Positions 1-11,345 of a stretch of 64,000 nucleotides of DNA are shown in pieces. The stretch's first letter is position 1; each line of letters begins with the position of its first letter. The notes under the pieces are model-generated. The model ran no database searches. It saw only the letters and a program-made list of their open reading frames with translations, and was not told the origin of the DNA. Source of the DNA: Cristatella mucedo (Eukaryota; Bryozoa; Phylactolaemata; Cristatellidae); the NCBI GenBank assembly GCA_009760855.2, contig WPIO01000014.1:2781501-2845500 (forward strand), read 5' to 3'. A program made the translations under genes and the position numbers.

Positions 1-45
1 TACATTGCAATTAATCAGGATGTCCATAAACTGTTAGTAATGTCG

Positions 46-1020
46 TTTAAACCGTCAAAATCTGTTACTGCGACTGATAGACTGAGCACTTGCCAGTAAG
101 GCTACTCATACGATACCTCAAACATGTGGCTGGAATAGCAGCCTTTGCTCTTCTAATAGGTGATGCTGTTGCGAAACCGTCAACATGTGCATGGAATTTA
201 GGTTTCGTCTCTGATAACTGCCTAACCTTTGAAAGTTTCATAAAGATGACTGCCTCCACACCAAACCAACACGTTAAATCCGTATTTATGATTAAGGAAT
301 GTCTATAACGATGGGTTTCAAATAATTCACCTAACTCCCTGGTTCTGTCTGTGCTAGGTCGCTACAATTCTATTTTGGAAAAGCTTCTAAAAGCCATTAG
401 CCACTGAAGCTGGTGATAAATATGGCTAAAAAAACAACAAAAACATCAAGGTTAGCGGATTTAACAGCCTCATTTGTACAGTGGCAGAAGAGCCTCCACA
501 TCTATCACCAATGCTTGCAGTGATAAGTAAAGAGTTGACCCCTGCAGGACTCAAACCTACAATTCGGGTCGTGAAGAGCGAGTACCCTACCCCTGGGCAA
601 AGACCGGAGGCAAAATAGGAGGCTAGTTAACAAGTCCCAGAGGTACAGCGCCTTGTCTCCTTTGCCGATGGAGCTTCGATGGCTCGATGCTGATCAACGG
701 ATAAAGAGTAAAGTTCCTATTCTGACCCAGAAGGCCCACTTTGGTCTGGTTTCTTCATACCGAGTGGGGTTGCTGCGCCAGTTTGAGCCTCCTCAGGTCC
801 TCAGGTCTTCTAGGACAATCAATTAGCTGCTACATTCCTACGCTTAAAGACCGTTGGCGACCGACCGAAGCTTTACGCAACGACAACTACTCTCCTGCTG
901 CCGACTGTTATACATATTTCCCGGCCGTCCTGAATTGATACTTCCGTGCTATTCCCTACCTCAACTGCGCTCCTGACTCAGCTCTGCTTCTGTTTTCTCT
1001 GCGTTGCCTGAGATGGGACC
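46..1020 (+). mobile_element. LINE-A copy (CR1/L2-like non-LTR retrotransposon), decayed and interrupted
   Basis: Positions 46-383 and 613-1020 match, in order, the region between the RT palm and the 3' end of the better copy at 6198-7550. Matching stretches include the segment coding ADATEKLNACL-like residues, the GDA motif and the SLLKELEWLP block. The reading frame is broken by many stops and indels, so this is an old, non-coding copy. It is split by an antisense tRNA-derived SINE at about 384-612. The 5' part of the element is outside the window or lost. Element edges are approximate because they rest on comparison by eye. Confidence 0.75.
384..612 (-). mobile_element. SINE S1 (tRNA-derived), antisense, nested in LINE-A
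   Basis: The segment holds the complement of a tRNA-like B box (around GGTTTGAGTCC, near 547-560) and of the head seen in sense copies at 15735 and 47872, including the words for GGTACTCGCTCTTCACGACC. The related antisense copy at 13432-13600 shares the tail words AACAGCCTCAT and GCTTGCAGT. LINE-A homology stops just before it and resumes just after it, which marks the insertion. SINEs of this kind are transcribed by RNA polymerase III and moved by a partner LINE. Confidence 0.65.
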
Positions 1021-3380
1021 CTGGGTTTTCACATATAGCATGCGTTTTGCTATTATCCAAACTAGTGAGAGTTTGGTGGACCAAATCCTACGGAGTAATA
1101 TACATAGAAGTTCAAAAGTCAAGGTGCCTTAAATTTATGTACTTTTAGTCTTTATCATTGTGGTATCAGAGAATTTCAAGTAGCCGAACCTGATTTCAGG
1201 ACGTCAATCAGCAGCTGCTTGCACCGAGAAAGTGCATTTTGCCTCGTAGATCGACAATAAATTGGGTCAAGAGCAAACAGTTATTCCATAAACGCGGCTG
1301 CTGGGATGCACCAGGCCTACGCATCTTACTTTGGCATGTCTGTCTGGGGATCAAGAAAAGCCCTGGGCACTCTATTATATTTCACATTCGAGACAGCAAG
1401 AGAACATTTGATGGTAATGTGAACAATGTTCACTCGCTCATTAGATAATAAGTGAAAAATAATTATTTAGATTGATATAATTCTGGTATGGTTATAAGCT
1501 GGTACCAGGAGAAAAGAGAGCCATGAAGTTTGCTATCCAAAGAATTTGACGGAAACCGATCGACCAATCACGAAACTGCTTTTTCTGTATGGCGAACGCT
1601 TCAAATCTTCGAAGTGGCTAGAGCGCCCATTCTCATGATGTATCTGCACATTTGTGCATCTATTTCCTAAGCACCGTGATGCCGTGAGATCCACCCGCTC
1701 GGTGCACGTTCAGCCATCTGCAGAAGAGCCGCAAATATGACCAGCGAAAGCGATATCGGAAATAAACATTCCAATGCTGCAAAACGAACTGTGGAGAGAA
1801 AGCTATACTTGGCGACCAAAGAATCTCAGCGATCTTAATAAGGGACCTTAGCCGTAGGTCCGGCGATGATCGTCTGAAATCTAGGCTCAAGGAGTGGGTG
1901 CTTGCGGATGGAAACGTGTGAATATAATTGATCAGAACAAGCGTCACTAGCCTTTTTCCAACTTCTTGAGTCGGCCAGATAGGCGGTGCTCTAGCAAAAA
2001 TATGGACGGTCTATTTAACGCTATAGTAGTCACATGTAACCCGATTAAATGGTGCTGCTTCATAATTGAAACAAATAAACGTGTCTCTCAATGGCTCACT
2101 CTGCGAGCCTCAGCCAGTGTCCAGATAATTATGGTTTCCCTGAAGCATGGAAAAAATGGTTAGGAAGTTAATTGTGCCACAATAGGATTAAGAATGTGTC
2201 TTTAAGTTTTCATTCTTGTTGGTAAGCTTGAAAAATTCAAGAAGATGATGCTCACTCAGAGGAACAAGATGAGCGCTTTCACTACGATAAACTTGACTTT
2301 GAGCATCGTTACAAAAGACCTATAAATAAAAATAACGGATGACTTTTTTGAGTCTTCTTCGAGAAAGCGATTTGCAGTATAGCAGCCAATTTGGAAAATT
2401 GACTAGTTTCTGAACCCCTTTAGTAAGCTTATTGTGCATGACTTCAGAATAAATACATCTCAATTGTGATTAGTTTGCTGGTATTTTTCAATACATGTAA
2501 AGCCAAAACACACCAATCTGTCAGTTTACTCATCGAAAATGGATGAATAGTCGTAGTCACGTGCAATTTGTTTAGAAAGTAATGTCTATTTTGTAGACTT
2601 CCGAGGCACAAAAAACTTAGTCAAGAGCACTTAATAGTCAGGGAAAAAATATGCCACGTAGCATAGTATTTATTATATTGCATATATTTGCTGATAAAGC
2701 TACTGTACCAGCTAAGCGCCGAGTATCGACGCGAAAACTCATGCATCGCGCTTAAACAAGATCTATTTAAATTATGATATTTACTATCTATTTAAGACCT
2801 GCTTTACGACTTATTAAATAAATGAATTTACAGCTGCGAGTACACTACAATATATCACGACCAGTAAATAGAGATCGTAAGATTGAACATGCCAATTGCA
2901 GATATAATTATCTATAACTTTTCGCAAGAAAGCATTTTGCACTGGGACTGCTTGTCATTACAAAATCCGAGCTCAGCTCTTGTGCCGTAAATTCTTACTG
3001 CAACCAATCTTTGTACAAGCCAGCTTTAAATCCCATCACTTTTCGATGGACTTTGCCAGAAGATTATGGAAATGTAAGTAATTTGTATAGGCTGTTATCT
3101 GTGGTCTTTTTAAATGTGTAACAGTCTGTACACACAAAAAGAGAAAATTATAAGTAACCGTATTAGATGAACAATAATAGTTTTGTGTGCTTATGTTACA
3201 CTTCATATTCTGATTCTTCTTCTTCGCTGATTAATTTTCGATTTCTTATTCTTGCAGGAATCTATGCAACTGAAATTGTTGACAATAGTACCGAATATGG
3301 CAGCTAATCACAACGTAGTGATTTGATTAGCTGCATTGCTAGAGAATTTATCGCTGCTCAAAGTTAAATTCTCTCGGCAG
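1021..3380. other. No gene recognised; probably upstream intron of SLC13 gene 1
   Basis: This 2.4 kb precedes the first recognised exon of gene 1 and is AT-rich. I searched for the preceding SLC13 exon (Trp/Pro-Trp followed by a Gly-Gly-Gly segment) and did not find it. Short open frames at 1239-1448 (+) and 1660-1947 (-) have no family resemblance I can see and are probably chance. Confidence 0.5.
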
Positions 3381-3545
3381 GTTTCAGGGCTGGCGGTCGT
3401 GATTGGCCACGTTCTTGGCCAGGTCTTAAGTGGATTGCAAGACTGGATCTTGGTCTTGACGATATCAGCAATTTGCGCCCTCGTTACCCAGATGACCAGT
3501 AATACAACGGTAGCGACGCTATTTCTTCCGATCGTTGCTTTTGCG
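3381..3545 (+). CDS. SLC13 transporter gene 1, exon carrying second SNT motif
   Basis: This exon of 165 nt (55 codons, phase 0 at both ends) lies between an AG acceptor (CTCTCGGCAG) and a GTACGT donor. It encodes VSGLAVVIGHVLG, a membrane stretch and then TSNTTVATLFLPIVAFA. The last part is the second Ser-Asn-Thr hairpin motif of the DASS/SLC13 family, which lines the sodium and carboxylate site. The human counterpart has the same order: SGLS..., hydrophobic helix, TSN-x-AT, FLPI. The exon has the same length and phase as the exon at 40156-40320 in gene 2, so the two are paralogous copies. Earlier exons of this gene are not in the window. Confidence 0.9.
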
Positions 3546-5124
3546 GTACGTCAAGCAAGCGCGATGTGGCTTAATTCATTGCCTTTTCAATGACTATCGG
3601 GAGACATATTTTGGTGCATCCCTCGCAAACACCTTTCACGTCCCGCACTGGTGCTTTTTCGTCAAGAAGGAAAGACGAAATCCTTTTAGAAAAAATATTT
3701 CACCCCCCCATGCATTGTGCTGGTGGAATAAGCTAACTATAATAGCTCCTCCACTTTCACCTCCACCTCCTCTGCACCACCAGCCGTTGTTCAGATAGCA
3801 TAAACTATTGCAAATATTTTTGAATATTAAAAGTGACTGTATTTTCATAAGCCACTATTCAAATTTTAACCTCGACTTCGGACTACAAAAATTTTGATGA
3901 CAACGGCCATTTTAAACTCTCTTGACACTTTGAAGTTAAAAGGCCTTATAGAGTTCGAAGTTTTCACATAATGCAGAGCATGATAGAAAGACACGCAAAT
4001 GTAAATACAGGGTTTTATATTGGCTTATATTTATATATAAATTAAAAAGCCGTTTAAGTAAGGAGTTGTCATTCTGGAGAGTTTTCATTATGGCACACCT
4101 ACAGCCTGAATAGCTTTGCAAGGTCGGTAGCAAACTGCCTTCATCTTAGGTATAAAGAATATACGAGAAGCGGCTCAAAATAGCATACCACGTAAGTTTC
4201 AAAGAAATAGCAGCCCACGGTATTAGTGGATAAGAGGTGACAAAATATGTTGCTGGAAGGAAGGTATAATTAATATGCTAGAATTGTGAGACTTAGCTCT
4301 ACAGAATAGGACCTGAGGAGTAAAACCCCTTGCCGCCAACAGCTTCTATAAACGAAAGGTGGGGGGACTAATATCTTTTATTGTCCTAGAAGAATCGAGG
4401 TTCAGATGTAAGCTGACGTTACTGTAGCAGTTTAGTGCATATGAAAAGTTAAAGTCGCAATTGTCCATTTGAGTTTCATTGAGAATTATCCGCAGTTTAT
4501 TTTGAAACTATTCAACCTATTCAATAGCCAGGGCATATTGTTATGTCATGGACATACGCCCTCATTATTTGGCTGTAAAAGAGAGAAATTGGTCATTGCT
4601 ACTGTTTACTTTGAGAGATTTACCCCTCCACCCTCTCAATAAGCCAGAAACTAAGTCCTAATGTTTTACTTCTCATAGGCGGAGGAGGATAAAATTCATC
4701 CACTGTACATTATGTTCCCGGCCTGCATTTCTACTTCGTTTGCGTTTGTTCTGCCTGTGGCTACACCATCAAACGCTATCGTTTTTGCGACGGGGACGCT
4801 CAGAATCATCGACATGGTAAGCTGTACTAGCCTTCGCAAATTTTATTGCTAATTCAACTGAATATTGTGCTGTATAAGAGGCGTGGCAACGGTCACATGT
4901 AAGTAATAAACTGTTTGAGCTTTTCTCTACTTTAGGCGAAAGGCGGAGTCATCTTAACGGTGGTAGCCATTTTTATTAGCACCCTGGCTACCACTACTTG
5001 GGGGAAAAGCTATTTTCACATGGAATCTTTTCCTTTTGACTCCGTTCAGAATGCATCAAGCTCAACTGACGGAAGTATTTACCCCAGTGGCAGTGAAAAT
5101 GCTACTTATACACCGATTTTGTAG
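3381..5124 (+). CDS. SLC13-family sodium/carboxylate (or sulfate) cotransporter, gene 1, 3' part only
   Basis: This locus entry joins the exons 3381-3545, 4679-4816 and 4936-5124. SLC13 proteins are plasma-membrane symporters that move citrate, succinate or sulfate with sodium. What is visible is about the last quarter of the protein: the second scaffold hairpin, the NAIVF helix and the last helix. All splice sites are GT/AG and all phases are 0, so this part could be functional. Substrate cannot be decided from it. The 5' exons should lie upstream of the window. The second tandem copy starts 14 kb downstream in the same orientation. Confidence 0.88.
4679..4816 (+). CDS. SLC13 transporter gene 1, penultimate exon
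   Basis: This exon of 138 nt (46 codons, phase 0) lies between CTTCTCATAG and GTAAGC. It encodes AEEDKIHPLYIMFPACISTSFAFVLPVATPSNAIVFATG and ends in LRIIDM. The blocks HPLY, SFAF-LPVATP-NAIVF and the closing (V/I)-(S/I)-DM are hallmarks of the SLC13 C-terminal half. It matches the gene 2 exon at 40441-40578 in length, phase and most residues. The intron after it is short (119 nt). Confidence 0.93.
4936..5124 (+). CDS. SLC13 transporter gene 1, last exon with stop
   Basis: This exon of 189 nt starts after CTCTACTTTAG, in phase 0, and ends at TAG (5122-5124). It codes the final transmembrane helix (GGVILTVVAIFISTLATTTWG) followed by KSYFHMESFPFDS, like the WG...F.L..FP end of the human members. 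The tail of about 26 residues has two N-glycosylation sequons (NAS and NAT), as NaDC3-type members have in their extracellular C-terminus. This tail is longer than that of gene 2 and not similar to it beyond the FP block. Confidence 0.9.
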   Translation, partial: AKGGVILTVVAIFISTLATTTWGKSYFHMESFPFDSVQNASSSTDGSIYPSGSENATYTPIL

Positions 5125-5515
5125 ACAGCACTGTATCAATCAGCTTTCGTAGCTAGTGCTTGTTTTGCCGGATTACCCCATCAGTACCAGCATGTTTTAA
5201 TTTGAAATTTACTAAGCAAGAATGTACAGTAAATTGAGTGTATTTATATATTATATTCTGTTGAAAATCATGTCGAGTTTATGATTTGAATGAATTGGCT
5301 GCAAAACTGAACGCTTGAAGCGATATGAAGCTCTGCAGGAAGCGTCTAATGATGACTAGAGGTCTTGCCAACAATTATTTTAAGAGGCTGAAACCTTCAA
5401 TTTGCCAGAGGTCGACGAATCCTTAAGGCGAGGGATGACACGAGCCATCTGGATGTGTGCCGCCAAGCATACTGAGGCTGGATCCCCTGGCCACACTGGA
5501 TACGGTCCGGGTAAT
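5125..5515. other. 3' untranslated/intergenic sequence of SLC13 gene 1
   Basis: There is no open frame or repeat that I recognise here. An exact polyadenylation hexamer close to the stop is not obvious. A short tract before the next repeat (5400-5515) is somewhat GC-rich and unassigned. Confidence 0.4.
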
Positions 5516-5722
5516 TGTATAATAATATAATAATAATAATAATAATAATATTGCACTTGATAAAGCGCCCTCAGAGAACTTAATCTCTTTCTAGGCGCTT
5601 TACATTTGCTGCAAAGTGATACGCAATAGAATAGTAAGTAAAATCATGCTTGAAAAACAAATAAAATAAATAAAATGGTTAGGGGTTACATGCACTGGGT
5701 CAGCATGCAAATGTGGTTAGTG
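5516..5722 (-). mobile_element. LINE-B 3' end fragment
   Basis: The segment begins with an (AAT)n run (5516-5551) and continues with GATAAAGCGCCCTCAGAGAA and then AGGCGCTTTACATTTGCTGC. This is the complement of the LINE-B 3' hairpin and its (ATT)n tail, also present at 18377, 27839, 49624, 52034 and 55868. It covers only the last 200 bases of the element, so it is a severely 5'-truncated insertion. Confidence 0.85.
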
Positions 5723-6197
5723 GATAGAAGCAAGCAAGCGGAAACTATCTCCCAGTATAATATTTAGTTATTTTTTTACATCTAATTATGCAAAAATATT
5801 TCCGTCTGTTCCAATTTACAAAGGCAATAACTGATTATAGCTTCGATGATGTGATATTAAAGGACGTAACGTAGCCGGCAGCGACGGTAGAGACACTAAG
5901 ATGTGAAAAAGGATATTGCATGAAAATAGCAGACTGCTAGGATGTCACTGGGTCAGAGCTCTACAGCAAGGGAGAGCTCACGATAGTTTGAATGATGCTT
6001 CCAAAAGAAATTACTGCTAATTGCTTCGCACGACAAAGGAACAGTTTTCTTTTACATAAATTCCTTCTGGTGCAAGATTTCAGGAGCTGGTTCAATCCAA
6101 CGATTATTAATGGTGGCAAGTTACTCTCATTTCTACTCTATGCATTCTGCCAACAACCTGAGTAAAAATGAGCGTAATCATTGATCACTCATGATAA
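5723..6197. other. No feature recognised
   Basis: AT-rich spacer between a LINE-B tail and the LINE-A copy. I see no coding or RNA gene signature. Confidence 0.4.
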
Positions 6198-6956
6198 GTG
6201 GGTAATTCAATATACCGACACGGTACCAAGAGGCAGCACTCTACTGAAACTGCTCTCCTCCGTGTTAGCAATGACATTCTACGTGGCAACGACGACGGGA
6301 ATGTCACTGCCCTAGCTCTGCTAGATCTGTCTGCTGCCTTCGACACCATTGATCACGAAGTTCTGCTTGAACGGTTGAGAACAGCGATCGGTCTGGCAGA
6401 CGAAGCACTGGCGTGGTTTAAATCATACTTGTCTGGTCGTGTTCAATCCGTGTCGTGTGGGGGTCAGGTCTCACACACGAGACGGGTAACCTGTGGAGTC
6501 CCTCAAGGGTCTGTACTTGGTCCCTTGCTGTTCTCTATTTATACACAACCTCTGGGAAAAGTGATTAAGGCCCATGGAATAGGATATCACTTCTATGCTG
6601 ACGATACTCAGTTGTATTTGTCATTTAAACCGTCGGAATCTGCTCCAGCAACTGAGAAACTGAATGCTTGCCTTGCCGATATTCGATCCTGGATGTCGGA
6701 AAACTTCCTGAAATTAAATGACGATAAAACCGAACTGCTTCTAATAGGACACCCTAAGCGTGTGGCTGGATTAAAAGGCTTTGCTGTTGTAATAGGTGAT
6801 GCTATTGTGCGACCTTCACCACGTGCTCGTAATCTAGTGTCGTGTTCGACAGCTGCCTCAATTTCAAAAGCCTCATTCAAAAGACTGCCTCTACAGCTAG
6901 CCATCACATCCGATCCCTATCCAAGATTAGAAGCTGTCTCCCACAGTGGCTTGTAG
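6198..6956 (+). pseudogene. LINE-A ORF2 fragment: reverse transcriptase palm
   Basis: The open frame of about 250 codons carries RT motifs in order: AFDTIDH (catalytic aspartate), [10 protein letters not shown], and YADD with two catalytic aspartates, then LNDDKTELLLIG. After about residue 213 the frame diverges, because a single base is missing relative to other copies near 6836. The intended product continues in the frame of 6842-7624. The first methionine is not a natural start; it lies at the 5' truncation edge. Confidence 0.85.
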
Positions 6957-7555
6957 AAAATTTAACTAGCTCTTTAGTTCTGTCTCGGCTTGATTATTGT
7001 AATTCTCTTTTGGCTGGGCTACCAAAGAAAGCTATTATGCCACTACAGCGGACTATGAATACGGCTGCAAGGCTGGTCTTCAAGTCCCAGCGGTTTGAGC
7101 ACGTGTCTCCTTTGCTGAAAGAGCTAGAATGGTTGCCGGTTGAGCAAAGGATACAGAGCAAAGTTCTTACGCTGACCCACAAGGCCCGCCACGGCTCGGC
7201 TCCTTCGTACCTAGCTGAACTGCTGCATCAGTTTCAGCCTGTTCGCGCCCTCAGGTCCTGTGTGGACAATAAATTAGCTGTCCCATTCCTCCGCTTAAAG
7301 ACAGTTGGCGACAGAAGCTTTAGCTCTGCAGGTCCTAGACTGTGGAACTCGCTTCCACAATTCTTACGCAACGACATCTACTCTCCGACTGCCGACTATG
7401 GCACATTTTTTTCAGTGGTCCTGAACTGCTACTTCCATGCTACTCACTACCTCAACTGCTCTCCTAAATCTGCTATGCTTCCCACTTTCTCTTTGTTGCA
7501 TGAGACGAAGTCTGTTGGCTACCGAATGCGTTACATTACATTACATTACACGGTA
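6198..7555 (+). mobile_element. LINE-A copy with nearly intact reverse transcriptase region
   Basis: This is the best preserved LINE-A in the window. It runs from the RT fingers (STETALLRVSNDI) through the conserved C-terminal region to a tail of ACATT repeats at about 7532-7552. The RT frame (6198-6956) shows [29 protein letters not shown] and the catalytic FYADDTQLYLSF. A second frame (6842-7624) continues with the C-terminal region ([38 protein letters not shown]). Loss of one G near 6836 separates the frames. The 5' endonuclease region is missing (5' truncation). The last part of the 3' untranslated region seen in other copies (TTTGTAGCTCC words) is also missing. Confidence 0.9.
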
Positions 7556-7624
7556 TACATATCGGCCAAGAGTTCATTACAGTTTTTCAGATCAGGATCT
7601 CGCTTATCAAGAGTACGTCACTAA
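6842..7624 (+). pseudogene. LINE-A ORF2 fragment: C-terminal region after frameshift
   Basis: The open frame continues the LINE-A polyprotein from FDSCLNFKSLIQKTAS through the conserved C-terminal blocks [56 protein letters not shown] and GPRLWNSLPQFLRNDIYS. These blocks are typical of CR1/L2-type elements downstream of the RT. The frame runs past the element into the ACATT tail, so its final 30 or so residues are not real protein. Confidence 0.8.
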
Positions 7625-8570
7625 TTAGGCATACACATTTCTGCTCCAGAAAAATTAATGCGGAAGTATTTTAGTCCACAGTGCGTCCTTTGTGCGAGAG
7701 ACTGCAGTATCTATTTTCGAGCAAATGTGTCCAACAGGTGAGTCTCAAGAGACCTACTGCACATAGATTACCACCGTGGATAATAAAGCAGCTTAGGAAT
7801 GCGGAGGCTACCTTGCAAGCAGACACAAATCACTCCTTCAGGACATGGTAGCAAATGTGCAGCTAAAGTTTATTGGGCATTGGCTTGTTGCTTCACTCAT
7901 CAATAATCATTTCTTTATCAGCTGTTCATGTCTTTGTACTAATCATTCGTGAAATCACCATTATTTCACATGTCTTTGCACGCAAAATTAATCTTCTCAT
8001 CATTTTCTTATATCGTCGACCTCATTACTTACCTTCTCGACGCTTGGGGAGAAAGCTTTTAAAAAATGAGCGTCTGCTTGAGGCGTCTTAACATCTATGA
8101 ATCCTATATCAATGCCAATGAAATAGCTTCTTTATATTTTTCCAAAATATGCCAAGGCTTCTGTGTAGATCAAACAACTTACTTTTGCTGCAGCTGATGG
8201 ATAATTGACTTTAGTGGCCACTGCTAGTAAAAACCAAACGAAGCCATTGAAATGGCTCATTATATTGTCAGAGAAAGATTGCAATAGTAGATTAGTATGT
8301 TGAAATCTCATTTGAACATGGTAAAATTTACTTCAAATAAATTTCTGGATATGGGGCTAATAGGAGCTGAACCCGGAAGATACAAGAATCACGATGAAAT
8401 ATAAACATTATAGATTCATACTTCTAACCGGGTGGTTTTCCATTTCATCAGCAAATGCAATGACTAAAGGACTGATGTCCTGGGTACCATTACTAACTTG
8501 TAGACCAAGCATAGGCTCGTTCCAAGTTTCCGAGTGTGGTATTCTCTGAGTCCACCAGTGGGTCCTGCGA
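7556..8570. other. Mostly unassigned; possible old LINE linker near 7740-7850
   Basis: A plus-strand stretch near 7740-7850 reads RPTAHRLPPWIIKQLRNAEATLQ and resembles the linker between endonuclease and RT in non-LTR elements. It is too short and degraded to name. The rest shows nothing that I recognise. Confidence 0.3.
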
Positions 8571-11057
8571 ATAATTGATAATGATAATGCACTTCATAAA
8601 GCGCGCTCAGATTACTAAATCTCTTTCTAGGCGCTTCACATTTGCTGCAAAGGGAAGCGCGATTGAAAGGTGAGTAATGTCATGCTTGTTAAACATGAAT
8701 AACACGATTAGGGGTGGTTAGGAGTGACATGCACAGGGTCAGTATGCAAATGTAGTTAGTGGCAGCATGCACAGTGTCAGCACGTATAAACACATAAAGG
8801 ACGAATCACAGGGACCCACTAAATACTGTCCTAAATAGGTGTGTTTTTAAATTCTTTTTAAATGTGGTTAAGTCAGGGGATAATCTGACGCAAGTCGGGA
8901 GAGGACTATTTTCCAGGCTGTGGGAGCGTACGAACTAAATGCACCGTCTCCAAAGGATTTGAGGTTTGTACGAGGTATTTCTAGACGTTGGATTCCAAAA
9001 AGCGGGTGGTACGATGCTTGGCCTGGTGGGGAGTATATCTGGGAGATAGGCTGGAGCCAAAGAATGAAGTGACCTAAAAGTGAGCGACACGACCTTGAAA
9101 TCGATCCGTTGCTTGACTGGTAGCCTGTGCTGATCGGCGAGTCGTGGTGTGATGTGGCAACTGCGACGCTCACGACAGATCAGCCTAGCTGCAGAGTTTT
9201 GCACCGGCTGCAATCGCCTGATTGTACATGCCGGTAGGCCAGCAAGCAGCGAGTTACAGAAGTCAAGTCGGGATGTCACAAATACATGGACCAACTTGAA
9301 CGTTGTATCCTTATCTAAACAAGCCCAAATTTTAGCAATGTTATGCAGCTTAAAGTATGCAGATTTGACTGCGGTGCTAATGTGGTTGTCTAACGAGAGG
9401 TCACTTTGGAACATAATACCTAGGTTTCTAGCTGATTCAACAAGAGATATGCTGGCAGAGCCAATTTTGAGCCTTAGCCTTTCCAATTTGTGAATCACAC
9501 TGGGTTTTCCCATAACTAGTAAGTTAGTTTTATCATCGTTTAGTTTTTGAAAATCTGCTGCCACCCATATGCGGATGTCATCAATACATGCAGCAAGTGA
9601 GTTGAGAGAATTCGAGGTGGTTGAAGGATGGGAGGGATCAAAGCGAAGGTACAGCTGAGTGTCACCGCATAGAAGTGAAAGCCTACATTGTGCTTGGCAA
9701 TCACATCAGCAAGAGGCAGAGTATAAACCGTGAGAAGTACTGGACCTAGCACGGAGCCCTGAGGTACCCCTTATTTCAGAGGTACCTCGGATGATCTTTG
9801 TCCATTCACGTCAATACTCTAAAGTCTCCCACTGAGATATGATCTGAACAAATGTAGAGCAATGCCAGTGATGCCCAGGCGAGGTGAGAGGCGCTCTAAA
9901 AGAACTTGGCGATAGATAGTATTAAAAGCGGCCGAAAGATCGAGAAAAACAAGCAGAGACACTCTACATATGTCTGCATTCCTAAGTAGGTTGGTGTACA
10001 CCCAAAGCAATGCTGACTCTGTGGAGTGATTAGCTCTAAAGCCAGTCTGGAACTGACTAGCAAGGTTTGAGGTTTCAATACATGAGTTTAATTAGTCCGC
10101 TACGACCCGTTCTAGTGTTATTTATAGGAATAGTAGAAGGGAGACTGGACGGTAGTTGCTCAAGTTCTCTTGGTCTAGTGTCGCTTTCTTGAGAAGTCGC
10201 ACGACTTGAGCTTTTTTGAAAGGTGCTGGTATATGACCTGAGGCTAATGACATATTATTGATGTTAGTTATGCATGGATGCAGCAGCTCACTGCAACGTA
10301 GGGGCAGGACAGTGAGAATAGGGTCCAGAGGACTTGTTGTCTTCTTTGATTGGGATATGAACTTCAGGAAAAGACCACTAGGAACCTGCTTAAATGAAGA
10401 CATTGAGGTGCAGCCAGGAATTGGGGAATAGGGTTGATGTTGTCATCGCAGGGATGGACTCTGTGATCTTGTCATCTTCTGCACAAAAAATCGAGAGAAG
10501 TGATCGGCTATATCATCACAAGCATCATCAGGCAAGGAACTAATCTGGGAGTGGTTGAGGAGATGGTTTATCTTCGACATCAGCATTTTTGGATTGTGCA
10601 GCTGTGATTCAACAATGTTTTTATAGAAGCTAGACTTAGCCTTTGATAGGATCGATTGGTACGACCCACAGGAATCTTTATATGCCTGTCGATGGACAGT
10701 CAATCCTGATCTTTTGTATGCTTTTTCAAGCTGGGCTTAGTAGACCTGGCTTGTTTAATGTCTGTGGTAAACCACAGGCCGTCTGGGCGAGGGCGCACAG
10801 TGCCCTTAGTCAGAGGTGCAAACTCGTCGAGCGTGTCAGCTAGTGTCGTGTTGTAGGTATCTATCAATGATGACAGATCGGAGGGAGGATTGAGCAGCGG
10901 ATGCGAAGAAGATATTCTCGCACGGACCGCATCGATGTCAAGGGTTTTGAGGTTTCGCGATTCACAGGTTTTTTTAGAGGAGGAGGCGGGCACACACTGT
11001 AGATTGAACGAACCTCGAATCTTTTTTAGACCGTGCCTGTAGTCGGTATGTTTCCAA
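8571..11057 (-). mobile_element. LINE-B copy, longest in the window, decayed
   Basis: The 3' hairpin and short (ATT) tail lie at 8571-8660, and the body extends to about 11057. Minus-strand open fragments follow the expected order from 5' to 3': the post-endonuclease linker (10700-11071, with DGLWFTTDIKQAR), 10443-10703, RT fingers (10122-10403, with APFKKAQVVRLLKKATLDQENLSNYRPVSLL), 9819-10010 (FLDLSAAFNTI), palm (9540-9752, LGPVLLTVY...FHFYA) and C-terminal region (8935-9564). Several frameshifts and a damaged YADD site show that it is dead. The endonuclease domain is absent. Confidence 0.88.
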
Positions 11058-11345
11058 AGCCTGGAACTCACCCGCGACTGCCGTCATGAAGTCCCATGAC
11101 CCAAAACTATTGAAAAAGCTAAAGCACATTTATTTATCGCCGCAATTTAGTGGGTCCAAGTGATTAGTCCTTTATGTGGTTATTTATGCTGATACTGTGC
11201 ATGTTGTCACTAACCATATTTTCAACCTGACCCTGGGGTTATCATCTCTAACCATGCTTGTTGACTTTGAGCATTCTAGAGAGGGATTAATTTCTCCCAT
11301 GGCACTATACAAATGTATTACTATTGTTATTACTATTAAAGATGA
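11058..11345 (+). mobile_element. LINE-B 3' end fragment abutting the opposite-strand copy
   Basis: Words such as TTTAGTGGGTCC and CTAACCATGCTTG, followed by the closing hairpin half (TTAATTTCTCCC, GGCACTATACAAATGTATTA) and TTATTACTATT, match the LINE-B 3' untranslated region in sense. It joins directly to the 5' edge of the minus-strand LINE-B at 8571-11057, giving a head-to-head arrangement. Confidence 0.75.
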
